Positions 7,263 to 15,421 are shown, counted from the stretch's first letter. The stretch: DNA of 37,038 nucleotides from Paracoccaceae bacterium (GCA_017510335.1 JAFWNM010000018.1:1-37038), one strand, 5' to 3'. Numbers and translations: made by a program. The notes: generated by a model from the letters alone, not told the origin.

Positions 7263-8708
7263 ATGGTCGCTCGCGTCATTCCGGTAGAGTGTTTTGATCT
7301 GGTCATATTCGGTGCCACAGGCGATCTGGCGCGGCGGAAAATCCTGCCGGGCCTGTTTCGCAGATGGAAAGAAGGCCAGATCCCCGAAGGCTGCACAATC
7401 GTGGGCGCCGCCCGAAGCGCCTTCACCCAAGAGGAATTTCGCGCAGGTGTGCGCGACGCGCTGACAGAATTTCTGCCCGCTTCGGAACTGGAACCCGCGA
7501 CAGTCGACAGTTTTCTGGGCATGCTGGATTATGTCACCATTGATGCGCGTGGCACAGATGGCTGGGATGAACTGGCGGGTAAGATGCGCGCAGATGTGGT
7601 GCGCGCGTTCTATTTCTCGGTCGCGCCCGCGCTGTTTGGGGATCTGGCGCAGCGCCTTCATACGCGCGGGATCGCGCATCGGCAGTCCCGAATCGTTGTG
7701 GAAAAACCCTTTGGCAATGATCTGGCCAGCGCGCGCGCGCTGAACCAGACCCTGGCCGAGTATTTCAACGAAGACCAGATTTACCGGATCGACCATTATC
7801 TGGGCAAGGAAACTGTCCAGAACCTTATGGCCGTGCGCTTTGCCAATATCCTGTTCGAACCGTTGTGGAATGCGCAATTTGTGGACCATGTGCAAATCAC
7901 CGTGGCCGAAACTGTGGGTGTGGGGGGGCGCGGCGAATATTACGACAAATCCGGCGCAATGCGGGACATGGTGCAAAACCATATGATGCAGTTGTTGTGC
8001 CTGATCGCAATGGAGCCGCCGCATTGTTTTGAACCCGATGCCATGCGCGACGAAAAACTGAAGGTCATTCGGGCGCTGGACCCTGTGACGCCTGCTGAAA
8101 TCGTGCGCGGCCAGTATAGCGGCAAAGGGGCGGATGATTACCGCACCGAATGCGGTGACCCCGCATCGCGCACCGAAAGCTTCATCGCGCTGAAAATGCA
8201 TGTGTCCAACTGGCGTTGGAAGGGCACGCCGTTTTACCTGCGCACCGGCAAGCGCCTGAAATCGCGCGTGTCGGAAATTGCCGTCAGCTTCAAGGAACCC
8301 CCCCATTCGATTTTCGGGGAATCGAACCAATGGCGGGAAAACGTGCTTGTCATACGCCTGCAACCTGACGAAGGCATGGATTTGCGCGTGATGATCAAGG
8401 AACCGGGGCCGGGGGGCATGCGCCTGAAAGATGTCGCATTGGACATGAGTTTTGCCGAGGCACTGGGCAGTGATCTGGATATTCCCGATGCCTATGAACG
8501 CCTGATCATGGATGTGATCCGTGGCAACCAGACCTTGTTCATGCGCGGCGACGAGGTGGAAGCCGCATGGGCATGGGTTGATCCTGTCATCGGTGCGTGG
8601 GAAAAGCGCGAGGATCAGCCCGAACCCTATGAGCCGGGATCAACCGGGCCAGAAGGGGCGCTTATGCTGATGCACAAGGACGGACGCCGCTGGCGGGAGA
8701 TCAGATAA
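7263..8708 (+). CDS. zwf: Glucose-6-phosphate 1-dehydrogenase
   Basis: The 481-aa cytosolic enzyme oxidises glucose 6-phosphate to 6-phosphogluconolactone with NAD(P)+, the entry to the Entner-Doudoroff and oxidative pentose phosphate routes. The dinucleotide-binding FGATGDLARRK is at residues 16-26, EKPFG at 147-151, and the active-site signature RIDHYLGKE at 175-183 with the general-base region around His178. Later blocks such as NWRWKGTPFYLRTGKRL are also typical. The start at 7263 follows AGGAGG. The stop codon overlaps the start of pgl (TAATG). Candidate operators lie upstream, and the operon is flanked by inverted copies of a dispersed repeat. Confidence 0.96.
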   Translation: MVARVIPVECFDLVIFGATGDLARRKILPGLFRRWKEGQIPEGCTIVGAARSAFTQEEFRAGVRDALTEFLPASELEPATVDSFLGMLDYVTIDARGTDGWDELAGKMRADVVRAFYFSVAPALFGDLAQRLHTRGIAHRQSRIVVEKPFGNDLASARALNQTLAEYFNEDQIYRIDHYLGKETVQNLMAVRFANILFEPLWNAQFVDHVQITVAETVGVGGRGEYYDKSGAMRDMVQNHMMQLLCLIAMEPPHCFEPDAMRDEKLKVIRALDPVTPAEIVRGQYSGKGADDYRTECGDPASRTESFIALKMHVSNWRWKGTPFYLRTGKRLKSRVSEIAVSFKEPPHSIFGESNQWRENVLVIRLQPDEGMDLRVMIKEPGPGGMRLKDVALDMSFAEALGSDLDIPDAYERLIMDVIRGNQTLFMRGDEVEAAWAWVDPVIGAWEKREDQPEPYEPGSTGPEGALMLMHKDGRRWREIR

Positions 8709-9379
8709 TGGAATTTCATACCTATCCTGACCGGGAAATGATGATGTTGCGGGTGGCGCAGCGCATTTCCTCGGAATTGGGGGAAACGCTGCGCTCCAGT
8801 GGACGTGCCGGCCTGTCGGTGCCCGGTGGCACCACGCCGGGGCCGGTTTTCGACACGCTGTCAGGCGCGGATCTGGATTGGGCCAATGTGGCGGTCATGC
8901 TTAATGATGAACGCTGGGTGCCTGAAGACAGCCCGCGGTCCAACACCCGGCTGCTGCGCGAACGCTTGCTGACAGGGCGCGCGGCGGCGGCAACACTGGT
9001 GCCGCTTTATGCTGATGCGCCCACCCCCGAAGAGGCGCTGGACAATCTGGCCGCAGGTGTCCTTGCGCATTTGCCGCTATCGGTGGTGCTGCTGGGCATG
9101 GGGGCGGATATGCACACGGCCAGCCTGTTTCCGGGGGCAGATAATCTGGCGCGCGCGCTGAAACATGACGCGCCCCCCCTGATGGCCATGCGCGCCGATG
9201 CGGCTGGCGAGCCGCGCATCACCCTGACTGCGCCGGTCCTGAAATCGGCGCTGCGGGTGCATATTCTGATAACGGGTGCCGAAAAGCGTGCGGCGCTGGA
9301 ACGGGCGCTGAAACTGCGCGCGGAGGAAGCGCCAGTGGCCTGTGTTCTGGATCAGGCGCAGGTGCATTGGGCAGACTGA
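8708..9379 (+). CDS. pgl: 6-phosphogluconolactonase
   Basis: The 223-aa enzyme hydrolyses 6-phosphoglucono-1,5-lactone to 6-phosphogluconate. It has the family blocks LSVPGGTTPGPVFDTL (36-51), NDERWVPEDSPRSN (66-79) and GMGADMHTASLFPG (130-143). In the last block most family members read DGHTASLFP, so the Gly to Met change just before the His is a small oddity. The start overlaps the zwf stop by one base, which implies coupled expression. The length is normal. Confidence 0.94.
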   Translation: MEFHTYPDREMMMLRVAQRISSELGETLRSSGRAGLSVPGGTTPGPVFDTLSGADLDWANVAVMLNDERWVPEDSPRSNTRLLRERLLTGRAAAATLVPLYADAPTPEEALDNLAAGVLAHLPLSVVLLGMGADMHTASLFPGADNLARALKHDAPPLMAMRADAAGEPRITLTAPVLKSALRVHILITGAEKRAALERALKLRAEEAPVACVLDQAQVHWAD

Positions 9380-9386
9380 AACAGTG

Positions 9387-9404
9387 CCGGGGCTGGCGCC
9401 CCGG
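9387..9404 (+). terminator. GC-rich hairpin after pgl (possible terminator or attenuator)
   Basis: CCGGGGC (9387-9393) and GCCCCGG (9398-9404) form a seven-base-pair stem with a TGGC loop seven bases after the pgl stop codon. There is no T-run, but the hairpin runs directly into the repeated GAGTATTT motif. It could end or weaken transcription between pgl and pgi. Confidence 0.4.
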
Positions 9405-9429
9405 ATTGAGTATTTGTGGCAAGATGAAA
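9405..9429 (+). repeat. Repeated ~25-nt intergenic motif, copy 1
   Basis: ATTGAGTATTTGTGGCAAGA, continuing TGAAA, lies between pgl and pgi. It matches 22214-22238 with one mismatch (G for T in the T-run) and the complement of 25558-25581. All three copies are intergenic. Its function is unknown; here it directly follows a GC hairpin. Confidence 0.8.
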
Positions 9430-9464
9430 ACGGCTGGATCAGGTAGAACAACAAGGGGCAGGCG

Positions 9465-11084
9465 ATGAGTGTGTGGGGCGAGCTGGCGAAGAACCAGCGT
9501 TTTGCGGAAGGGCGGCATATTCTGGATTTATTTGCCGCTGATGACGCCCGCGGCACCGATTTTTCTGTGCGTGTGGGGGATATGGTGCTGGATTATTCCA
9601 AGACCAATATAGACCCTGACGCGCGGGAGTTGCTGCTGGCGCTGGCGCGCGATTGCGGGGTGGAGGAGCGGCGCGCGGAGATGTTTGGCGGGGTGCGCAT
9701 CAACGAAACCGAAGCGCGCGCGGTGTTGCATGTCGCCCAGCGTGCGGGGGATGATGCTGTCATACCTGTTGACGGGGTGGATGTGATGGTGCGTTTGCGC
9801 GCCATTCGTGCGCGTGCCTGTGGTTTTGCCGAAGATGTGCGGCAGGGCCGGTTTCGCGGGCAGGGGGGGGCCATAACCGATGTGGTGAATATTGGCATTG
9901 GCGGGTCCGATCTGGGGCCTGCGATGGCGACGCTGGCACTGGCGCCATGGCATGACGGGCCGCGCGTGCATTATGTGTCCAATGTGGACGGCGCGCATAT
10001 TGCCGACACGTTGAAAGGGCTTGATCCTGAAACCACGCTGGTGATCGTCGCCTCCAAGACATTTACCACGATTGAAACCATGACCAATGCGCGCACTGCG
10101 CGGGACTGGATGGCCACCCGTGTTGCGGACCCTGCCGCACAATTTGCCGCTGTGTCCACTGCACTGGACAAGACGACCGCCTTCGGGATTGCGCAAGACC
10201 GTGTCTTCGGGTTTGAGGATTGGGTCGGCGGGCGGTATTCGATGTGGGGGCCGATTGGTCTGGGGCTGATGATTGCTGTGGGCGCGCAGAATTTTGATGC
10301 GATGCTGGCAGGCGGGCGGGCGATGGATGCCCATTTCTGCGATGCGCCGCTGGACCGGAACATGCCGGTTTTGCTGGCTTTGGTCGGGTTGTGGCACAAC
10401 CAGATTTGCGGCCATGCCACGCGCGCGGTGCTGCCTTATGACCAGCGGCTGGCGCGCCTTCCGGCCTATTTGCAGCAACTGGAGATGGAAAGTAACGGCA
10501 AGCGCGTGGATATGGCAGGCCGCGATCTGGACCGCCAGTCCGGGCCGGTGGTCTGGGGGGAGCATGGCACCAATGGCCAGCACGCCTTCTATCAGCTTAT
10601 CCATCAAGGCACGCGCGTTGTGCCATGTGAATTCCTTCTGGCTGCACAGGGGCATGAACCTGAGCTGGCGCATCAGCACAGGCTGTTGGCCGCCAATTGT
10701 CTGGCCCAGTCCGAGGCCCTGTTGCGGGGCCGCACCCTGGAGGAGGCGCGCGCGATCATGGCCGCAAAAGGGCTGGAGGGGGAGGAGTTGGACCGTCAGG
10801 CCCGCCACCGTGTGTTCCCCGGCAACCGCCCGTCCACGACGCTGGTATATCCGCAACTTACGCCCTTCGCGCTGGGCCAGATCATTGCGCTTTATGAACA
10901 CCGCGTCTTTGTCGAAGGGGTGGTTCTGGGCATCAATTCCTTTGATCAATGGGGGGTGGAGCTGGGCAAGGAACTGGCCGTGGCGCTTGCCCCCTTGCTT
11001 GAGGGCGATGACGCGGAGGCGGCGTCGAAAGACCCGTCAACGCGGCATTTGCTGGCCTATCTGCGCGCTTATCAAAACGCCTGA
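9465..11084 (+). CDS. pgi: Glucose-6-phosphate isomerase
   Basis: The 539-aa cytosolic enzyme interconverts glucose 6-phosphate and fructose 6-phosphate. Its landmarks are [10 protein letters not shown] (143-152), SKTFTTIET (198-206) for phosphate binding, [13 protein letters not shown] (254-266), E342 in [10 protein letters not shown] as catalytic base, [20 protein letters not shown] (364-383) with His373, and [12 protein letters not shown] (493-504) with Lys502. The length is close to that of E. coli Pgi. It follows pgl after 85 bases that contain a hairpin and the repeated motif, so it may be partly uncoupled from zwf-pgl. Its presence allows fructose 6-phosphate to be fed back into the Entner-Doudoroff pathway. 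Confidence 0.96.
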   Translation: MSVWGELAKNQRFAEGRHILDLFAADDARGTDFSVRVGDMVLDYSKTNIDPDARELLLALARDCGVEERRAEMFGGVRINETEARAVLHVAQRAGDDAVIPVDGVDVMVRLRAIRARACGFAEDVRQGRFRGQGGAITDVVNIGIGGSDLGPAMATLALAPWHDGPRVHYVSNVDGAHIADTLKGLDPETTLVIVASKTFTTIETMTNARTARDWMATRVADPAAQFAAVSTALDKTTAFGIAQDRVFGFEDWVGGRYSMWGPIGLGLMIAVGAQNFDAMLAGGRAMDAHFCDAPLDRNMPVLLALVGLWHNQICGHATRAVLPYDQRLARLPAYLQQLEMESNGKRVDMAGRDLDRQSGPVVWGEHGTNGQHAFYQLIHQGTRVVPCEFLLAAQGHEPELAHQHRLLAANCLAQSEALLRGRTLEEARAIMAAKGLEGEELDRQARHRVFPGNRPSTTLVYPQLTPFALGQIIALYEHRVFVEGVVLGINSFDQWGVELGKELAVALAPLLEGDDAEAASKDPSTRHLLAYLRAYQNA

Positions 11085-11098
11085 GGGATGGTGCAGCG

Positions 11099-11206
11099 CT
11101 AGAGCATGTCGCGTTCATTCGTAGTCACGCGGCATGCTCTGACTTATTGATGGTGCATGTTCGGGAAGCTTAAAGCCGGTTGCCAGTTTTGAACAACATA
11201 CTCTAG
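11099..11206 (+). repeat. Dispersed ~108-bp repeat, copy B, with terminal inverted repeats
   Basis: The element begins CTAGAGCATG (11099-11108) and ends CATACTCTAG (11197-11206), which are inverted with one mismatch. The first third forms a strong hairpin: 11101-11113 pairs with 11128-11140 over 13 positions with one G-T pair. It is the intact partner of the diverged copy at 6961-7064, which lies in the opposite orientation, so the two flank zwf-pgl-pgi. It overlaps the last codon of the minus-strand lipoprotein gene (stop at 11203-11205). It is too small to encode a protein; a MITE-like or REP-like origin is inference. Confidence 0.82.
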
Positions 11207-11781
11207 AATTCCACAATCGTGTCGAAATCGCCCGGGGCTTCGGCTGCGGGGGCGAAATAGCTGTCCACATCAAGCGTGACTGTTGCGCGGGTGCCGTCTT
11301 CGGAGATGACGCCGCTGGAACTTTCGATGCGGGCACCGGTGACAGACAGGCTGATGGACATGCCCGCCAGCATCTGGCGCATCATGGCCATCATGGCGGG
11401 GTCTGCATCTTCGCCGGCCAGATCTTCGGCAATGGTGCTGAGTGGCAACAGAACCTGTGTGCGGTTGCCCCCCAGATGGGTGATGCTGCCTTGCATATCG
11501 TCGCTGGGCGCATCAACCCCGTCGGGGCGCATGATTTCGTCATATGTGCCGGTCTGGTCGAAATCGCAGCGCGCATGCGTGTCGGTCAGGGTCAGGGTGC
11601 CGCCATCTTCTTCGGAGCAAAACGACCCGTCGCCCCCACTCATGTCAAAGAACTGGCGTTGCATCTGCATGAAGCCGGTCATGCGGGCCGTGTCTTCGTC
11701 CAGAATTTCAAGGGACAGGTCCACTTCGATACAGGCCGATAGCGCCAAAGCGGCAGGCAGGGTGAACAGAATCTTGCGCAT
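11203..11781 (-). CDS. Putative outer-membrane lipoprotein of unknown function
   Basis: The 192-aa protein starts at the ATG at 11781, after AAGGA on the minus strand; longer in-frame starts are rejected because they precede the signal peptide. The N-terminus is a lipoprotein signal with lipobox LSAC and lipidated Cys17. Residue +2 is not Asp, so sorting to the outer membrane is expected. The mature part is acidic, with two more cysteines (FCSEEDG and ARCDFD) that could form a disulfide, a methionine-rich patch (PAMMAMMRQMLAGM), and a C-terminal beta-like segment (RATVTLDVDSYF). I do not recognise the family. Its stop codon lies inside the terminal repeat of the dispersed element, which may have supplied the present C-terminus. 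Confidence 0.8.
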   Translation of the reverse strand: MRKILFTLPAALALSACIEVDLSLEILDEDTARMTGFMQMQRQFFDMSGGDGSFCSEEDGGTLTLTDTHARCDFDQTGTYDEIMRPDGVDAPSDDMQGSITHLGGNRTQVLLPLSTIAEDLAGEDADPAMMAMMRQMLAGMSISLSVTGARIESSSGVISEDGTRATVTLDVDSYFAPAAEAPGDFDTIVEF

Positions 11782-11890
11782 GGCGTGTCCTTGTTGCTGC
11801 GGAATTTTCACTGACAGCAAATCAGAAAATACCCGCTGGGGCCAGATGAAACTAAGGCTAGCGCTGTGGCCTATCGGGGGGGCGGGGCTG

Positions 11891-12070
11891 TCAGCTGCCA
11901 GTGCAATGCGCGCCTGTCGGTGCCTCGCCCGATCCCAGCGCGAAGGGGGCGGGGGCTGCGAACAGGTCCGGCGCACCGCTGCGCGCCAGATCCAGCGCCA
12001 GAATGACCAGCACCAGCCCCAGGGCAAGCCCGCCCACCACGGGGCGCGACATCATGCGAAACCCGGTCAT
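11891..12070 (-). CDS. Small membrane protein coupled to the YeeE/YedE permease
   Basis: This 59-aa frame starts with an ATG that overlaps the stop codon of the permease gene (ATGA at 12070-12067), a common sign of translational coupling. It has a short positive N-terminus (MTGFRMMSRP), a single transmembrane helix (VVGGLALGLVLVILALDLA), and a periplasmic tail of about 30 residues rich in Ala, Pro and Gly with one Cys near the end (HCTGS). No family is recognised. The position suggests an accessory subunit of the permease; a chance frame cannot be excluded. Confidence 0.55.
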   Translation of the reverse strand: MTGFRMMSRPVVGGLALGLVLVILALDLARSGAPDLFAAPAPFALGSGEAPTGAHCTGS

Positions 12071-13182
12071 GCCGCCACCCCGCGGGCAAAGGCTGGCCGC
12101 AGCATGTGCGGGCGCAGCCTGATGCCCAGCATGGACCCTGCGAAGGCCGCAACCATCCAGACCCAGCCATGCAGTGACCCTGTGGAAATGCCGCTGAAAA
12201 ACGCCCCCACATTGCACCCGAATGCCAGGCGCGCCGAATAGCCCAGCACCACGCCCGCCAGCACGACCCAGCCATAGGTTCCAGCAGTCAGCGCCTGCGC
12301 GGGCGCGCCGGGGTCACTGCGCCAGCGCATGACGGCAAACGCACCAACCAGCAGGCCGATATTGGTCAGCGATGTCACATCGGTCAGGATGGAGGCGCCC
12401 AGACGTTCCGCATTGCCAGGCGCCGCCCAGAAGGCAAGCGCGCCGACATCCGCGCCGCCGGCCTGCGCGATTTTTGCCCCCCACAGGCCCAACCCGTAAA
12501 CAATGCCCCATGGCTGGCCTGCAACCACCAGATTGGCCAGTGCCAGCGCGGCAATCAACGCCGCAGCCCACCACAGGCGCGCAGGCGGCAGGCGCTTGCC
12601 CGGTGCAGCGCGCAGCGCGGTGATCACTGCCAGTGCGGCCAGCCCCGCCAAGGTGACAATCAGCCCGCCTTGCGCGCCCAGCATCCCTTGCAGGGACATG
12701 ACCGGAAGTGTGGCAAGGCCTGTCCACCAGCCCAGATGCACTGTGCCCGCGAAACTGCCAATGATGAACCCCGCCAGCGCGATCAACCCCACCAGATTGC
12801 CGCTGCCCGCGTTTATCAATGTGCCCGACCCGCAGCCCATGACCAGTTGCATGGCCGCGCCAAATACGAACGCGCCCAAAATCATGGCCAGCCCCACAGG
12901 GGCATGCGCGCCGTTCAGTTCTTGCGGGTTTGCCGCCATCAACGGGAATGCCACGGCGGCCAAAAGGGCGATGGCAATGAACTGCGCGATCAACCCGCGC
13001 CCGTCACGGTCGGTGACAATCATGCGCCACGGTCCGGCAAAGCCGAAGCGCAACCCTTCCAGCACCAGCCCGAAGCCAAGGCCGATCATGACCAGAAGCC
13101 CCGCGCGTGGCCCTGCCATGATGAATGTAAACCCTGTCAGGACAAGCAACAGCATGACCACGGAAAACCGGCGCATGAACAT
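12067..13182 (-). CDS. YeeE/YedE family permease (sulfur compound transport)
   Basis: The 371-aa inner-membrane protein starts at the ATG at 13182 (AAAGGT upstream) and has about nine to ten hydrophobic helices. The YeeE/YedE (DUF395) hallmarks are GCGSGT with Cys117 and FGCNVGAFFSG with Cys323. These two are the only cysteines, and they match the pair that carries thiosulfate through the channel in the characterised member TsuA; a further cysteine found near the N-terminus in TsuA is not seen here. It lies downstream of a periplasmic rhodanese gene, which supports uptake of thiosulfate or another sulfane-sulfur compound. Selenium-related YedE proteins share the fold, so the substrate is inferred. 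Confidence 0.88.
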   Translation of the reverse strand: MFMRRFSVVMLLLVLTGFTFIMAGPRAGLLVMIGLGFGLVLEGLRFGFAGPWRMIVTDRDGRGLIAQFIAIALLAAVAFPLMAANPQELNGAHAPVGLAMILGAFVFGAAMQLVMGCGSGTLINAGSGNLVGLIALAGFIIGSFAGTVHLGWWTGLATLPVMSLQGMLGAQGGLIVTLAGLAALAVITALRAAPGKRLPPARLWWAAALIAALALANLVVAGQPWGIVYGLGLWGAKIAQAGGADVGALAFWAAPGNAERLGASILTDVTSLTNIGLLVGAFAVMRWRSDPGAPAQALTAGTYGWVVLAGVVLGYSARLAFGCNVGAFFSGISTGSLHGWVWMVAAFAGSMLGIRLRPHMLRPAFARGVAA

Positions 13183-13206
13183 CTGGTTGGACCTTTCTGA
13201 ATGGAG

Positions 13207-13231
13207 TGACGCGCGCAATCTGCGCGCGTCA
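13207..13231 (-). other. Strong hairpin between the rhodanese and permease genes
   Basis: TGACGCGCGC (13207-13216) and GCGCGCGTCA (13222-13231) form a perfect ten-base-pair stem with a five-base loop. It lies in the 77-base gap between the two genes and 25 bases before the permease start. No T-run follows on the minus strand, so it is more likely an mRNA processing or stability element, or a partial terminator, than a full terminator. Confidence 0.6.
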
Positions 13232-13259
13232 TGAAAAACCTGAGAAACGCAGGGCGTGA

Positions 13260-14192
13260 TCAGAACAACCCGTCAACCCAGCGCTTGGTGGACATCCACA
13301 GATACCCAATGCGGCTGGGTTCATTGTCCAGTGAATTCCCGCTTGCAGCATATTCGGCCATGCTTTCGGCGTAAAGGCGGGTGTTATCCACTTCTGCCAA
13401 TTCACTTAGCGCAAACCAGTTCAGCGCCGCCCAGTGGCCGGTGTTGCAAAACGACACTGTGATGGGGGCATCGGTCAGGCCCTGCTGTGCGGCTATCTCG
13501 CGGGCGCGATCCGCATCAATCATGCGGTTGCCTTCAAAGAAATCCGAGAATTCAAGGTTTTCGGCGCCCCGAACAGTGCCCGGCCGCGCGATGGACCATG
13601 TCAGCCCCTGAAAGAACCCTTCGGGGCGGCTGTCGACCAGACGCGCATCGCCGCTGTCAACCAGTTCGGCCACTTCCGCGGTGGAGATATACCATTCGTT
13701 CGACCATTCCCCGACAAAATCGGAAACAGTGGGTTCTACCGCTTGCGTGGACACGGGAAGGCCCGCTTCGGCCCATGCCGCGAACCCGCCGTTCAACAGC
13801 GCCAGATCCTGCACACCAAGGGATTTCAGCGTCCAGTACACCCGCGCCGCAGCGCCCATGTCTGACGGGTTGGTGCCGGCGTGCACGATTACGGTTGGAA
13901 CATCGGCGGTGATGCCAACGCGCGTTGCTTCCATTTCATAGTCAAGTTCGGCGCGCAGGGCACCGGGGTTGTTCGGGCCGCCGCGCCATTCCGCATAAGG
14001 CGAGAAGGCGGAACCGGGGATATGCCCCTGATCAAAATCGCCGGTAACGTGAATCACGCGGATATCTTCGTTGCTGTCAAGATAGGCCGCAAGCTGCGCG
14101 GGTTCCAGCAGGGGCGACCAGTCTTGCGGGGCAGCAAAAGCAAGCGTGGGCAGCGCGGAAAGGGTCAGGGTCAAGGCAGTGTGGCGCAGCAT
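13260..14192 (-). CDS. Periplasmic tandem-rhodanese sulfurtransferase
   Basis: The 310-aa protein starts at the ATG at 14192 (AGGAG upstream) and carries a signal peptide cleaved after about residue 20 (LAFA). Two rhodanese domains follow. The first (about 24-150) has no cysteine at its active loop (VIVHAGTNPSDMGAA). The second (about 165-285) has the active loop SFCNTGHWA with Cys249, the only cysteine of the protein. It should transfer sulfane sulfur, for example from thiosulfate, to a thiol acceptor in the periplasm. The next gene is a YeeE/YedE permease, so the enzyme may prepare or capture the transported sulfur compound. A strong hairpin separates the two genes. Confidence 0.87.
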   Translation of the reverse strand: MLRHTALTLTLSALPTLAFAAPQDWSPLLEPAQLAAYLDSNEDIRVIHVTGDFDQGHIPGSAFSPYAEWRGGPNNPGALRAELDYEMEATRVGITADVPTVIVHAGTNPSDMGAAARVYWTLKSLGVQDLALLNGGFAAWAEAGLPVSTQAVEPTVSDFVGEWSNEWYISTAEVAELVDSGDARLVDSRPEGFFQGLTWSIARPGTVRGAENLEFSDFFEGNRMIDADRAREIAAQQGLTDAPITVSFCNTGHWAALNWFALSELAEVDNTRLYAESMAEYAASGNSLDNEPSRIGYLWMSTKRWVDGLF

Positions 14193-14526
14193 GTGCAGGC
14201 TCCTGTAAAATCGGGGCAGAAGGGGGGTGCCCCTTCTTGATGTGCCCCAGCTAGGTTGACGCGCGCAGTTGGGCAAGGGGCAGGGCGTGCGTGCGCGCCT
14301 GCCGCGCGTGGCGAATTTCCGGCATGGGGGCGTCAAACCGGAACAGTGTCCAGCCTTGCCGCAACAGCGGGGAATAATTCCTGAATTGCGCCTGTGGCGG
14401 GACGATATCGGTCTTAATTTCCCTGTGCGGTCGCGCAATGGGCATTTGCGCAGGTATACCGGCAGCGGGGTTGCCATCATGGCAGTGTCAGTCTAGCTGT
14501 CTGCCGGAAGTGAAGGAGCACCCGCC
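14193..14526. other. Gene-free region between divergent rhodanese and SseB-like genes
   Basis: About 330 bases separate the divergent starts and should hold both promoters, though none stands out. AGAAGGGG (14218-14225) and CCCCTTCT (14230-14237) form an eight-base-pair hairpin with a GGTG loop, 26 bases upstream of the rhodanese start, so it would sit in that gene's leader. A 64-codon minus-strand frame at 14251-14445 has no ribosome site and no recognisable family, and is not called as a gene. Confidence 0.5.
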
Positions 14527-15315
14527 ATGGCTGATACATTGCTTGATCAGGCTTATGCCGCATCCGAGGCCGCGCCCGATGACGTTGCCGCGCGCCTGCG
14601 GTTTTATTCGCGGCTGGTAGAAGGGGAATTGTATCTTCTTCTGGAAACCGAAGCCACCGGCGACAGCATAACCCCCAAAGTGTTCGAGTTGGAAGACGGG
14701 CCAATTGTGGTGGCGTTCGATCTGGAACAGCGGCTAAGTGAATTTACCGGCCTGCCCGCGCCCTATGCGGCGCTTTCGGGGCGGGCGCTGGTGGAAATGC
14801 TTGCGGGCAGTGTGCCGCCCCTGGGGCTGGGGCTGAATCTGGGGGTTGCGCCATCCGCGCGGTTGTTGCCGCCGGAAATCATGGACTGGCTGGCGCAGAC
14901 GCTGGCTGAACACCCCGAGGAACTGCAGGAACGCGCACAGGCGCTGCTGCCCCCCAGGGGCCTGCCCGAAGCGTTGCTGACCGCGCTGGACCAGCGCCTT
15001 GCGCGGATGGAGGGGCTTGCCGAAATGGCCTATCTGGTTGCCGCGCAATATGACGGCGGCAGGCGGGGGCATATGCTGGCATTTGTCGATGCCGCAGACG
15101 GGGCCGAGGCCGCGCTTGCCCGCGCGGTGCATGGCGCGCTAAGCTTTTCGGGCGTCGAGGCGGGCATGCTGGATGTCACCTTCATTTCATCCACAGACGG
15201 GCGCGCGGCAGAATTTGCGCGTGTGGGGCTGCGGTTCGATTTGCCCCGTCCGCAGGTCGCGCCCGCGCCCAAACCACCGGGGATGGACCCCAATACGCCC
15301 CCGAAACTGCGCTAG
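14527..15315 (+). CDS. SseB family protein
   Basis: The 262-aa cytosolic protein has an N-terminal SseB-type domain (about 1-115) with RLRFYSRLVEGELYLLLET, PKVFELEDGPIVVAFDLEQRL and a typical GRALVEMLA helix. The middle holds an acidic helical linker (LAEHPEELQERAQALL). The last third resembles the SseB C-terminal domain (MAYLVAAQYDGGRRGHMLAFV). The tail is rich in proline and lysine. The start at 14527 has AAGGAG nine bases upstream. The biochemical role of this family is poorly known; the enhanced serine sensitivity name from E. coli says little about function here. It stands alone, 166 bases ahead of rplM. Confidence 0.75.
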   Translation: MADTLLDQAYAASEAAPDDVAARLRFYSRLVEGELYLLLETEATGDSITPKVFELEDGPIVVAFDLEQRLSEFTGLPAPYAALSGRALVEMLAGSVPPLGLGLNLGVAPSARLLPPEIMDWLAQTLAEHPEELQERAQALLPPRGLPEALLTALDQRLARMEGLAEMAYLVAAQYDGGRRGHMLAFVDAADGAEAALARAVHGALSFSGVEAGMLDVTFISSTDGRAAEFARVGLRFDLPRPQVAPAPKPPGMDPNTPPKLR

Positions 15316-15393
15316 CGGACCATATTTTTGGGGTATTATTATACCTAAATAATAAGGCATTGAAATGATTTGGTTTTGTGGGAAAATTCGTAC

Positions 15394-15421
15394 TTGACCT
15401 GACTGCGGAAATCCCTAAAAC
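15394..15421 (+). promoter_or_regulatory. Candidate promoter of rplM-rpsI
   Basis: TTGACC (15394-15399) and TAAAAC (15416-15421), spaced 16 bases, resemble -35 and -10 elements of a housekeeping sigma factor. They lie about 60 bases before the rplM start, just after an unusually AT-rich patch (around 15325-15390) that includes a seven-base-pair AT-only inverted repeat (TATTATT and AATAATA). Confidence 0.5.

Noticed and set aside
7924-7931. G7 runs in zwf (and pgi near 9865) as frameshift sites
   Set aside because: They lie in the middle of conserved domains, where a shift would only give broken protein.
14251-14445. 64-codon minus-strand frame between the rhodanese and SseB-like genes
   Set aside because: No ribosome site and no recognisable domain; probably chance in a GC-rich region.
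15337-15357. AT-only hairpin after the SseB-like gene as a terminator
   Set aside because: The stem has no GC pair and would be weak; more likely part of an AT-rich promoter region.
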